Assembly (NCBI GenBank): GCA_947377595.1
Contig: CANCGK010000004.1
Location: 1 to 21,608, forward strand
From: a bacterium
GTDB taxonomy: Bacteria > Babelota > Babeliae > Babelales > Chromulinivoraceae
Direction of reading: 5' to 3'
Length of the DNA stretch: 21,608 nt
Both the position numbers and the translations under genes were made by a program. This document shows, piece by piece, positions 8,774-16,028 of this stretch. Within the stretch, counting starts at the first letter, position 1, and each line of letters begins with the position of its first letter. The notes below the pieces were generated by a model. It ran no database searches. It saw only the letters and a program-made list of their open reading frames with translations, and was not told the DNA's origin.

Positions 8774-9419
8774 CAATAGCATAGCACGTTTGATCACTGG
8801 TCTTTTCTTAATCCTGTCTGTTTGGCTACTACTTTTTATCTTACAGCCACTATTTTTTGGCATAGCAATGATCTGTTTGATGTTTGGTATGATACAAGAA
8901 TTACAAAAAATGATGCCCTCAGACTTACGATTCTTACTTTTATTGCCATGGTATCCAATCATTCCCTGCTTGATGCTTATCTACTTGCATCAAAGCGCTG
9001 ACTATCATCGCCTCGTTGCTTATATTTTTGCACTTGTTTTTACTTTTGATACAGCTTGTTATCTTGCAGGCACAACATATAGCCGATTTGCCATAACTGA
9101 TAAAATAGTTCCATCGATAAGCAAAGGCAAATCCTGGCAAGGTTTTGGCGGCGGATTGATAGCAACAACACTGGTATTGTGGTATATCAAACAACCCAGC
9201 GCATCGCATCTGTTAGAAATCATGTTACTTTCGCTTGTTATCTGCAGTATTGCATTTGCTGGCGATATCTTTGAGTCATATCTTAAACGCTCTGCAGGAA
9301 TAAAAGATTCGGGTACAATTTTGCCTGGTCATGGTGGCTTGCTCGACCGTTTTGATGCAATTTTATTTGTGACTTATTTTTTCTTTGTATATAAAAATTA
9401 TCTCATACACATTCTGTAA
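8763..9419 (+). CDS. cdsA: Phosphatidate cytidylyltransferase (CDP-diglyceride synthase)
   Basis: This integral inner-membrane enzyme converts CTP and phosphatidate to CDP-diacylglycerol and pyrophosphate, the precursor of bacterial phospholipids. At 218 aa it is shorter than E. coli CdsA (about 285 aa), with fewer N-terminal membrane segments. Several hydrophobic helices are visible (LITGLFLILSVWLLLFIL, FFGIAMICLMFG, LLLLPWYPIIPCLML and others). The family signature at ~171-198 is intact: YLKRSAGIKDSGTILPGHGG then LLDRFD. The ATG at 8763 lies inside the end of yraN (11-nt overlap), so translation is probably coupled. It is the last gene of the bamD-yraN-cdsA unit, followed by the hairpin at 9433-9478. 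Confidence 0.94.
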   Translation: MVINNSIARLITGLFLILSVWLLLFILQPLFFGIAMICLMFGMIQELQKMMPSDLRFLLLLPWYPIIPCLMLIYLHQSADYHRLVAYIFALVFTFDTACYLAGTTYSRFAITDKIVPSISKGKSWQGFGGGLIATTLVLWYIKQPSASHLLEIMLLSLVICSIAFAGDIFESYLKRSAGIKDSGTILPGHGGLLDRFDAILFVTYFFFVYKNYLIHIL

Positions 9420-9432
9420 AAATCGATGACAA

Positions 9433-9478
9433 AAAAGAGTTGAGTTTATTAATTTTCATAATAGTCCTCAACTCTTTT
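9433..9478. terminator. Bidirectional intrinsic terminator
   Basis: AAAAGAGTTGAG (9433-9444) pairs perfectly with 9467-9478 over a 22-nt AT-rich loop. It is followed by a T-rich run on plus, with an A-tract on the other side giving U residues on minus. It separates the convergent cdsA and 9498-9797 genes. Confidence 0.8.
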
Positions 9479-9497
9479 CTTTTACATAAAAATGTAA

Positions 9498-9797
9498 TTA
9501 TTTTTTATTTACTACAGCTGAATCTTTAGTCATTCCAAGAGCTCTAGATCCTAAAAATGCTGCATATAAAGCTGCACATGCATAATTAATAGCAGCATCA
9601 TCTACTCTGTTAAGAGTTTGAAAACTTGCTTTAACACCTTTACCAATAATAGTACATACTAATACTGATGAAGCTGCATTTACAGTTGTATTCATAGCAG
9701 CTGCCATATCATGATTTGCTTGCTCTCCAATCTCTTGAACATTTGCTCCATTCAATTGACTGTATGCTAGCAAACTGATCATAAAAAACTTTTTCAT
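9498..9797 (-). CDS. Small secreted protein of unknown function, behind a homopolymer-tract promoter
   Basis: 99 aa, not recognised. Residues 1-18 form a signal peptide (MKKFFMISLLAYSQLNGA, cleavage likely after NGA). The mature part is Ala-rich, with two moderately hydrophobic stretches (around ASSVLVCTIIGKG and INYACAALYAAFLG) that could be amphipathic or membrane-inserting helices. Two cysteines remain in the mature part (one in each stretch). AAAGGG sits 7 nt upstream of the ATG. The promoter (9841-9868) carries a ten-C tract in its spacer, suggesting on/off or graded expression. The context around the start, GGGTAAAGCTATGAAA, resembles that of the other small secreted gene (15882-16028). 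Confidence 0.72.
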   Translation of the reverse strand: MKKFFMISLLAYSQLNGANVQEIGEQANHDMAAAMNTTVNAASSVLVCTIIGKGVKASFQTLNRVDDAAINYACAALYAAFLGSRALGMTKDSAVVNKK

Positions 9798-9840
9798 AGC
9801 TTTACCCTTTGTAAATATAAGACATTTTAATTACATCTAT

Positions 9841-9868
9841 ATCATACCAGGGGGGGGGGATTTTGCAA
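9841..9868 (-). promoter_or_regulatory. Promoter with C10 tract in the -35/-10 spacer (candidate phase-variable promoter)
   Basis: Read on the minus strand: TTGCAA (-35, 9868-9863), AAT, ten C (plus-strand G at 9850-9859), then TGG and TATGAT (-10, 9846-9841). The spacer is 16 bp and the TGn makes an extended -10. A start near 9834 would give a leader of about 37 nt containing the AAAGGG ribosome site. Ten of the 16 spacer bases are one homopolymer, so gain or loss of one C changes the spacing directly. Confidence 0.65.
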
Positions 9869-9933
9869 CTGGTGCACAGAGTTTTTGAATACCTCTTACA
9901 GATCGATATTTTAGAACAAGTTAACTATAAAAA

Positions 9934-9972
9934 AAGCTCCTTGCTCATCTATAACAGATCAACAAGGAGCTT
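9934..9972 (-). terminator. gatB intrinsic terminator
   Basis: On minus, AAGCTCCTTG (9972-9963) pairs perfectly with CAAGGAGCTT (9943-9934). A seven-T run (9935-9929) begins within the stem end. It lies 37 nt past the gatB stop. Confidence 0.88.
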
Positions 9973-10008
9973 ACAATTTATATTTTTATATCAAAAATAT
10001 AAAACAAC

Positions 10009-11469
10009 TTAGCTTAAATGCTTTTTCAATAATGCTTGTAGTTGCTTTGGATCACCATTACCACCCATAGCCTTCATACACGTACCAACAAAAAACCCAA
10101 ATAAATTTTGTTTACCAGATTTAAATTCTGCAACTTGCGCTGGATACTGCTCAAGAACTGCTTTGACAATTGCTTCTAACTCATCTGCGCAACCAACTTG
10201 TTTTAAACCTTTTGCATCGATAATTGCTGCAACATCGCCACCATCTGCAGCAATAGTATCAAAAATTTCTTTTGCAGCTTTATTGTTAATCAAACCTTGC
10301 TCAACAAACTTAACAATTTGCGCTAATTTAACCGGAGTTACTTTGCAGTCAATAATCTCTTGCTTAAGTTCTTTAATCGATCCTAAAACATCTCGTAATA
10401 ACCAGTTTACGCATGATTTACTTGCATGGCATGCCATTAATTCTTCAAAATAATGTGTTAATGCTAGATCTGTAGTGATAATATCTGCCTCGTAATCTGA
10501 CAAGCCAAAATCTTTTTTATAACGTTCGTACTTAGCAAAAGGCATTTCTGGAAATGTTGCTCTGACTTGGTCTAAATGTTCTTGTGAAATGTGTACTAAT
10601 GCTAAATCTGGATCAGTGAAGAATCGATAATCGGCCATACCTTCTTTTGATCGCATTGCAATCGATTTTCTATTTTTAGAATCCCATAAACGAGTCTGTT
10701 GAATAATGCGTTCGCCATTTTCAAGTGCTAAAATTTGGCGCTCAGCTTCGTATTCAATCGCATCGCCAATAAATTTAAATGAATTAATATTTTTTAATTC
10801 ACAACGAGTCCCAAGAACTGGTGATTCTTTTTTACGAACCGAAAGATTGGTATCTGCACGAAACGAACCTTCTTCCATATTACATGTGCTGACCTGAACA
10901 TATTGCATAATCGTACGTAAAGCTTTTAAATAAGCACGTGCTTCATCTGCATTATCGATATCTGGCTCACTGACAATCTCGATCAAAGGAGTGCCTGTAC
11001 GATTTAAATCGACAAAACTTTCTCCAGTAAAATCTGAGTGACTATTTTTTCCTGCATCTTCTTCGATATGAATTCTATTAATTCTAATTTTTTTTGTAGA
11101 TCCATCTTCCAAACGAATCATCACATAACCATTACGGCAAATTGGATGATCATTTTGAGTAATTTGATAATTCTTTGGTAAATCAGGATAAAAATAATGT
11201 TTGCGATCAAATTCTGACATCAAAGATATCTGACAATTTGTACCAAGACCCGCTAAAATTGCAAATTCAACAACTTGTTTATTTAAAACTGGCAAAACTC
11301 CAGGATACCCTGCACAGACAGGACAAATATTTTTATTAGGAGTTTGTTCTTGCGCATTAGAGCACGAACAGAAAATTTTTGTTTTGGTATTTAATTGAAC
11401 GTGAACTTCAATACCTATATCCATTCTATAATCTTGATATCTATCTAACACTGTCATTGTTTTTTCCAC
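10009..11469 (-). CDS. gatB: Aspartyl/glutamyl-tRNA(Asn/Gln) amidotransferase subunit B
   Basis: 486 aa, normal length (about 475-480). GatB is the kinase/tRNA-binding subunit of GatCAB, which converts Glu-tRNA(Gln) and/or Asp-tRNA(Asn) to the amide form with ATP and glutamine. The N-terminal GatB signature is clear: DIGIEVHVQL, zinc cysteines C34, C36, C49 and C52, then YFYPDLPKNYQI and RIHIEEDAGK. The C-terminal YqeY-like helical domain is present through FGFFVGTCMKAMGG. The GTG at 11469 is chosen because AAGGA lies 5 nt upstream; an ATG four codons in (11457) has only a weak site. gatA and gatC are not adjacent. Presence implies indirect amidation in this organism. Confidence 0.97.
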   Translation of the reverse strand: MEKTMTVLDRYQDYRMDIGIEVHVQLNTKTKIFCSCSNAQEQTPNKNICPVCAGYPGVLPVLNKQVVEFAILAGLGTNCQISLMSEFDRKHYFYPDLPKNYQITQNDHPICRNGYVMIRLEDGSTKKIRINRIHIEEDAGKNSHSDFTGESFVDLNRTGTPLIEIVSEPDIDNADEARAYLKALRTIMQYVQVSTCNMEEGSFRADTNLSVRKKESPVLGTRCELKNINSFKFIGDAIEYEAERQILALENGERIIQQTRLWDSKNRKSIAMRSKEGMADYRFFTDPDLALVHISQEHLDQVRATFPEMPFAKYERYKKDFGLSDYEADIITTDLALTHYFEELMACHASKSCVNWLLRDVLGSIKELKQEIIDCKVTPVKLAQIVKFVEQGLINNKAAKEIFDTIAADGGDVAAIIDAKGLKQVGCADELEAIVKAVLEQYPAQVAEFKSGKQNLFGFFVGTCMKAMGGNGDPKQLQALLKKHLS

Positions 11470-11762
11470 TATAATCCTTGCTTTTCATTTTTATATTCAA
11501 TCGAAAGTCTTATTGCTTATTCTTTAAGTATGCAAGTCGTTAGAAAAATATTCAAGAATCTTTCGACACCAGAACTCTATTTACTATTATTTTGTACTAT
11601 TATCAACCGCACATCAGATAAAAATATGAAATAAAAATAGATGCTTTAACATGTTTTGTTCTTTATTTTATAACACGTAAAGATTTCTTTTTTTGAATCA
11701 TAAACAATTATGTTGTAAACTAAATATTATATATAAAAAAAGTCTTTATTAAGGCGAAAATC

Positions 11763-14219
11763 ATGGAAAAACGCTACGAACACGCTACGGCAGATCAAGC
11801 AGCTCGAGATATTTGGAAACAAAATAAAACATATACAACAAAATTACAGCGCTCTGCAAACTATACCATCGATACTCCACCACCGACAGTCTCTGGATCA
11901 TTACATATCGGACATATTTTTTCTTATACACAAGCAGACATTATTGCTCGTTATAAGCGTATGACCGATCATAATGTATTTTATCCATTTGGCTTTGATT
12001 GCAATGGCCTTGCAACAGAACGTTTTGTTGAAAAAAAACATAAAACGGGTGTTGCAAAATTAGGTAGAGAAAAATTCATTGAACTGTGTTTATCAACAAC
12101 AGAAGAAATGAAAAAAGAATTTGTTGCTCTATGGAACACAATCGGTATTTCTGCTGACTTTGAAAAAACATATTCAACGATTGATAAACGAGAACAAAAA
12201 GTATCTCAAGAATCATTTGTTCGCCTATTTCATGATAATCATTTGTATCAAAAAAATGAGCCTGCTTTGTTTTGTACAACCTGCAGAACCAGTGTTGCTC
12301 AAGCAGAACTTGATGATAAACAAGTTGCAACCAAATTTAATGATCTGCGCTTTACTACAACAACTGGTGAGCATATCGTCATTGCAACAACACGTCCTGA
12401 ATTGCTCTCATCATGCGTTGCAATTATGTATAATCCTGATGATGCTCGCTATCAACATCTAGCAGATCAAACTGCAATTGTACCAGTATTTGGCAATCAC
12501 GTACCATTTGTAGCAGATCAAGCAGTACAAATCGAAAAAGGCTCTGGCCTTGTTATGTGTTGTACATTTGGTGATAAAACCGATATCGAATGGTTTAAAA
12601 AATTTAATTTTGCCTATAAACAATCAATTGGTTTTGATGGACGCTGGAAAGAAGAAACAGGACCATTAGCTGGATTAAAAGTTCTCGAAGCGCGTGCAAA
12701 AATTTTAGAACTATTAACAGAACAAAATCTAGTCCTTGCACAAAAAGATATCGTGCATAACGTCAACATTCACGAACGTTGCAAAAACGAGATTGAATAT
12801 ACCGTTTTACCACAATGGTTTATTAAAGTTGTTGAACATAAAGAAAAGTTCTTAGAACTTGCTGACCAAATCAACTGGTCTCCTGCATACATGAAAACTC
12901 GATATATTGATTGGGTAAAAAATTTAAGCTGGGACTGGTGTATTTCTCGTCAACGTGTTTTTGGTATTCCATTTCCTGTATGGTATTGCAACGATTGTCA
13001 TGCAATTTTAGTTGCAGATATTGATCAATTACCAGTTGACCCACAAGAAACAACCTACAAAAATGGTGCGTGTGATCAATGTTCAAGCACAAACATTCGA
13101 CCAGAAAAAGACGTGATGGATACATGGAATACCTCATCGATTACACCATACATCGTAAAACAATTATATTATGATACTGACGTATCTCCATTTACCGATA
13201 CTCATGATTTTTTACCAATGAGCATGCGACCTCAGGCTCATGATATTATTCGCACCTGGGCTTTTTACACCATCATTAAATCTTGGATGCACAGCAATAC
13301 TATTCCATGGAAAGAAATTGTTATTTCTGGGTTTGTATTAAGTGAACAAAAAGAAAAAATATCAAAATCTCAAGGCAATAGCCCTACAGAACCTGCTACG
13401 CTTGTGCAGCAATTTGCACCTGATGCTATTCGTTATTGGACTGCAACAGGCACCTTAGGTCAAGATATCGCATTTTCTATTGATCAAATTAAAATTGGTC
13501 AAAAATTGATGACAAAACTATGGAATGCTTTTAGCTTTATCAATATGCATACAAGCGATTATCAACATCCAACAGTACAATCGTATCAATTAGGCGCTGT
13601 CAATCAGTGGATACTTGATGCATCAACAACAATGCTCGAAAAATATAAAGCGTCTTTAGATAAAAATGAATTTGGCGCTGGCTTACAAGCAGTTGAAAGA
13701 TTATTTTGGCATGATTTTTGTGATAATTACTTAGAAATCATTAAAGATCAATTTTTCCATCCAGAAAATTATCAACCTGATGAAATTCAAGCAACTCGTT
13801 GGACATTATATGTGGTAGGTTTACGTATTTTGCAATGTTATGCACCATATTTACCACATATTACAGAAAATATTTATCAAGCAATTTATAAAAAAACAGT
13901 TGATATAAGCTCACTGCACATTACTCAATTACCAACTACAATGCATACTGTTGATAGTGATAACAATGCTGCAATGGAAAAAATATTAGATATTATCAGC
14001 TCTGTGCGTAAATTAAAATCTGAACATCAATTATCACTTAAAGTTGAATTACAAACTTTAATCATTGATCAAGAACTACAATATATTGTCCACCCTCAAG
14101 AAAATATCATCAAAGGGGTAACGACAGCAAAAAATATTGAATACGCGCCGGTACAGACGGTACAATTATTACAAGAAAACGATCTATGGACAGCTCAAAT
14201 TTGCGTTGAGCAAAAATAA
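11763..14219 (+). CDS. valS: Valyl-tRNA synthetase, Rickettsia/archaeal type
   Basis: 818 aa. This class Ia synthetase charges tRNA(Val) and edits mischarged Thr. Catalytic motifs are PPPTVSGSLHIGH (HIGH at 48-51) and KISKS (532-536). The CP1 editing domain contains ATTRPELLSSCVAI. The block GSGLVMCCTFGDKTDIEW and the DVMDTWNTSS segment match the archaeal-type ValRS also found in Rickettsia. The C-terminus stops soon after the anticodon-binding domain; the coiled-coil arm of ordinary bacterial ValRS (about 950 aa in E. coli) is absent. AAGG lies about 8 nt upstream of the ATG. It is monocistronic, divergent from gatB, and ends at the hairpin 14244-14283. The identity is secure; bacterial versus archaeal type rests on length and remembered motif matches. 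Confidence 0.96.
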   Translation: MEKRYEHATADQAARDIWKQNKTYTTKLQRSANYTIDTPPPTVSGSLHIGHIFSYTQADIIARYKRMTDHNVFYPFGFDCNGLATERFVEKKHKTGVAKLGREKFIELCLSTTEEMKKEFVALWNTIGISADFEKTYSTIDKREQKVSQESFVRLFHDNHLYQKNEPALFCTTCRTSVAQAELDDKQVATKFNDLRFTTTTGEHIVIATTRPELLSSCVAIMYNPDDARYQHLADQTAIVPVFGNHVPFVADQAVQIEKGSGLVMCCTFGDKTDIEWFKKFNFAYKQSIGFDGRWKEETGPLAGLKVLEARAKILELLTEQNLVLAQKDIVHNVNIHERCKNEIEYTVLPQWFIKVVEHKEKFLELADQINWSPAYMKTRYIDWVKNLSWDWCISRQRVFGIPFPVWYCNDCHAILVADIDQLPVDPQETTYKNGACDQCSSTNIRPEKDVMDTWNTSSITPYIVKQLYYDTDVSPFTDTHDFLPMSMRPQAHDIIRTWAFYTIIKSWMHSNTIPWKEIVISGFVLSEQKEKISKSQGNSPTEPATLVQQFAPDAIRYWTATGTLGQDIAFSIDQIKIGQKLMTKLWNAFSFINMHTSDYQHPTVQSYQLGAVNQWILDASTTMLEKYKASLDKNEFGAGLQAVERLFWHDFCDNYLEIIKDQFFHPENYQPDEIQATRWTLYVVGLRILQCYAPYLPHITENIYQAIYKKTVDISSLHITQLPTTMHTVDSDNNAAMEKILDIISSVRKLKSEHQLSLKVELQTLIIDQELQYIVHPQENIIKGVTTAKNIEYAPVQTVQLLQENDLWTAQICVEQK

Positions 14220-14243
14220 AAACTCTTTTTGTAGATAATGCAC

Positions 14244-14283
14244 AAAAGGCCAGCTGATACTAAAATATCAACTGGCCTTTTTT
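14244..14283 (+). terminator. valS terminator (copy 1 of a repeated hairpin)
   Basis: AAAAGGCCAG pairs with CTGGCCTTTT, then a C/A mismatch, then TGATA with TATCA, loop CTAAAA; six T follow GGCC. The 30-nt core (14248-14277) is 27/30 identical to the reverse complement of the hairpin core at 15844-15873. Confidence 0.9.
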
Positions 14284-14324
14284 CATATCTTTACAACAAT
14301 CTGCTTCATAAAAACGCACAACTG

Positions 14325-14354
14325 TTTACTTCTATGTGAAATAAAATTTATTAT
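14325..14354 (+). promoter_or_regulatory. Candidate promoter of the ankyrin gene
   Basis: TTTACT (14325-14330), an 18-nt spacer, and TATTAT (14349-14354) lie 48 nt before the ATG at 14402. The -10 is good and the -35 is weak. Confidence 0.35.
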
Positions 14355-14429
14355 GAAATAAAACAATACTAATTCAATTAAAAATAAAAACAGGAGATTT
14401 AATGAATATAAAATATATAGTTTTAATGA

Positions 14430-14885
14430 TTGCTATATGCACATCAACACTTACAAGCTAATTATGACTTATTAAAAGCAATTAAAAATCAAGACATTCA
14501 AGATATTACGCTTGCTTTGCAACAAGGAGCAGATCCTGCAACGCAAGATGTATCTGGAATATCTGCACTACAAATAGGATTTGCAACTAAAAATTCAGAA
14601 ATTATCGAATTATTGACCAATGAGACATCACTTATATTTGATGAAATATCATCTGTACCATCAGATACAACTGATAGTAACAGCCCTGTGCAAGATGAAA
14701 GCGCACAATCTGACGCTCAAGAAGTTGATGAAAATTATCGATTTTTTGAACAAGCACGCAAAGCAATTGATGAAAATGATCGTAAAAAATTTTATACTAT
14801 CCTGAATGCTTCACAATATTCAATTTTAACAACAGTGGATAGTAAAGGCAGAAACCTTTTAATGTATGCTGCACATGAAAACTAA
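14430..14885 (+). CDS. Ankyrin gene fragment, N-terminal part (151 codons)
   Basis: This open stretch belongs to the disrupted gene 14402-15806. It opens at a TTG with no ribosome site, so independent translation is unlikely. It encodes one clear ankyrin repeat (LLKAIKNQDIQ.. to IIELLTN), a Ser/Asp/Glu/Gln-rich linker (~58-88), and the first half of further repeats, ending at the in-frame TAA. Confidence 0.45.
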   Translation: MLYAHQHLQANYDLLKAIKNQDIQDITLALQQGADPATQDVSGISALQIGFATKNSEIIELLTNETSLIFDEISSVPSDTTDSNSPVQDESAQSDAQEVDENYRFFEQARKAIDENDRKKFYTILNASQYSILTTVDSKGRNLLMYAAHEN

Positions 14886-14891
14886 CCTGAC

Positions 14892-15806
14892 ATGATCGAT
14901 GTTTTACTAACAGAGTATTCAAATATTAATGATCAAGGTAATTTTGGTAATACTGCTTTAATATATGCAATACTAAATCAATCAATACAAGCAATAAAAA
15001 GATTATTAAATGATAAAGATATTGATATAACGATCAAAAATAATGAAGGCCTTAGCGCATATGATCTAGCAATCCAAGGAAAAAATAAATATATAGTAAA
15101 TCTATTAGTTGAAAAATTTCCTCATATTGTCCAACAACCTATAGATAATGCATCACCTCAAGCCTTGTTATTACAAGCCATTGAACAGCACAATTTAGAA
15201 AATATCTTGCATGCTTTATCAGATGGCGCTGATATTAACGCAAAAGACGCAGAAGGGAAAACCCCATTAATGCTTGCTGCACAATGTGGTGGCATAGAAG
15301 TTGTACAATTACTTATAGAACAAGGAGCTAACTTAAAAGCAAAAGATAAAAATGGTATGACTGCATTTTTAATAAGCGCTGCAAGCACATATAATGATGA
15401 TCCTATTCATAAGCTCATCGCTACTGGATCAAATAATTCAAACGTTGTTGATTATTTATTACATATAAATCCAGAACTTATAAATGAAGTCAATAATAAA
15501 AAATGGACAGCTTTAATGCTTGCTGTTGCATCTAATAATATGGCAACAATTTCACGACTTTTACATCATGATAAGATCTCGATCAATGCTCAAAATGATG
15601 ATGGAAATACTGCTTTAATGATTGCTGTAAACAATAATAATGCTGATATAGTCAATTTATTAATAGGTCAAGGTGTAGAGTGGCAAGATCTATTGAACAA
15701 TAAAAGACAGTCAGCTTTTAAAATAGCTGAAGTTAATGATAATTCAAAAATAATAAAAATTTTTCAAAACGATATTGAACGAAATTTATACAAATCTAGA
15801 AAATAA
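14892..15806 (+). CDS. Ankyrin gene fragment, C-terminal part (304 codons)
   Basis: This is the larger intact portion of the disrupted gene, in the same frame as the upstream fragment and separated from it only by TAA, CCT, GAC. The ATG at 14892 lies mid-repeat (helix 2 of an ankyrin unit) and has no ribosome site, so it is probably not a genuine start. It contains about seven ankyrin repeats, the best around residues 115-150 and 205-265, and ends in a short basic tail (NLYKSRK). No signal peptide of its own. Confidence 0.55.
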   Translation: MIDVLLTEYSNINDQGNFGNTALIYAILNQSIQAIKRLLNDKDIDITIKNNEGLSAYDLAIQGKNKYIVNLLVEKFPHIVQQPIDNASPQALLLQAIEQHNLENILHALSDGADINAKDAEGKTPLMLAAQCGGIEVVQLLIEQGANLKAKDKNGMTAFLISAASTYNDDPIHKLIATGSNNSNVVDYLLHINPELINEVNNKKWTALMLAVASNNMATISRLLHHDKISINAQNDDGNTALMIAVNNNNADIVNLLIGQGVEWQDLLNNKRQSAFKIAEVNDNSKIIKIFQNDIERNLYKSRK

Positions 15807-15840
15807 AAACCACTTTTTTCAATTATTCATATAGCTTAAA

Positions 15841-15876
15841 AAAGGCCAGCTAATATTTTACTATCAGCTGGCCTTT
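15841..15876. terminator. Bidirectional terminator (copy 2 of the repeated hairpin)
   Basis: GGCCAGCT (15844-15851) pairs with AGCTGGCC (15866-15873), a mismatch follows, then ATA/TAT; flanking A and T tracts extend the stem. On minus it is followed by TTTTTT and ends the 48-aa secreted gene; on plus it lies 35 nt after the ankyrin stop, with a weaker T-run. Its core is near-identical to the valS terminator in the opposite orientation. Confidence 0.85.
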
Positions 15877-15881
15877 GATTT

Positions 15882-16028
15882 TTAATGTATAAGATTTTTT
15901 GCAGAAATATGCTCTATCTTTTTTTCTTCAATAACTTTTTCTATTTTTATAGCATGCTGACAACAAAACGCTTGTTGACCACAGACTATAAGCAGTAACA
16001 GCAAAGCTGTCATAACTTGTATCTTCAT
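15882..16028 (-). CDS. Very small secreted protein, unknown function
   Basis: 48 aa, not recognised. ATG 16028 starts a clear signal peptide (MKIQVMTALLLLLIVCGQQAFC). The mature peptide is only about 26 residues, begins CQHAIKIEK and is rich in Lys, Glu and His. An upstream extension to TTG 16085 is open, but it would bury the signal peptide behind 19 charged residues, so it is rejected. The ribosome site is weak (GGAT). The sequence across the start, GGATAAAGCCATGAAG, resembles that of the secreted gene at 9498-9797. It is followed directly by the hairpin 15841-15876, which supports it as a real transcription unit. The cysteine pair at the predicted cleavage site is not a canonical lipobox. 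Confidence 0.55.
   Translation of the reverse strand: MKIQVMTALLLLLIVCGQQAFCCQHAIKIEKVIEEKKIEHISAKNLIH

Larger units (their letters stand above)
14402..15806 (+). pseudogene. Secreted ankyrin-repeat protein gene, disrupted by a frameshift and an in-frame stop
   Basis: The natural start is ATG 14402: AGGAG (14392-14396) lies 5 nt upstream and the first 19 codons encode a signal peptide (MNIKYIVLMIAICTSTLTS). That frame ends at TAA 14459-14461, while the ankyrin body is in another frame and would join smoothly if one base near 14459 were removed (..TS|NYDLLKAIKN..). A second lesion is TAA at 14883-14885, in frame inside a repeat: LLMYAAHEN*PDMIDVLL. No spacing is lost there, so it looks like a point mutation. 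About eight to nine ankyrin repeats follow the standard pattern (for example GKTPLMLAAQCGGIEVVQLLIEQGA). Ankyrin proteins of host-associated bacteria often bind host proteins; here that is inference. Sequencing error in this region would be the alternative explanation. Confidence 0.75.

Noticed and set aside
8690..9209. Minus-strand frames across cdsA
   Set aside because: They overlap a gene with an intact CdsA signature and have no family features of their own.
12076..13137. Several short frames on both strands within valS
   Set aside because: They lie wholly inside an unmistakable synthetase gene and lack start signals.
14883..14885. Alternative genetic code in which TAA is sense
   Set aside because: TAA is used as the ordinary stop of bamD, yraN, cdsA and others in this window; the site is better read as a nonsense mutation.
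14244..15876. The flanking hairpins as terminal inverted repeats of an insertion sequence
   Set aside because: No transposase or target-site duplication is visible, and each copy has its own U-tract and works as a terminator.
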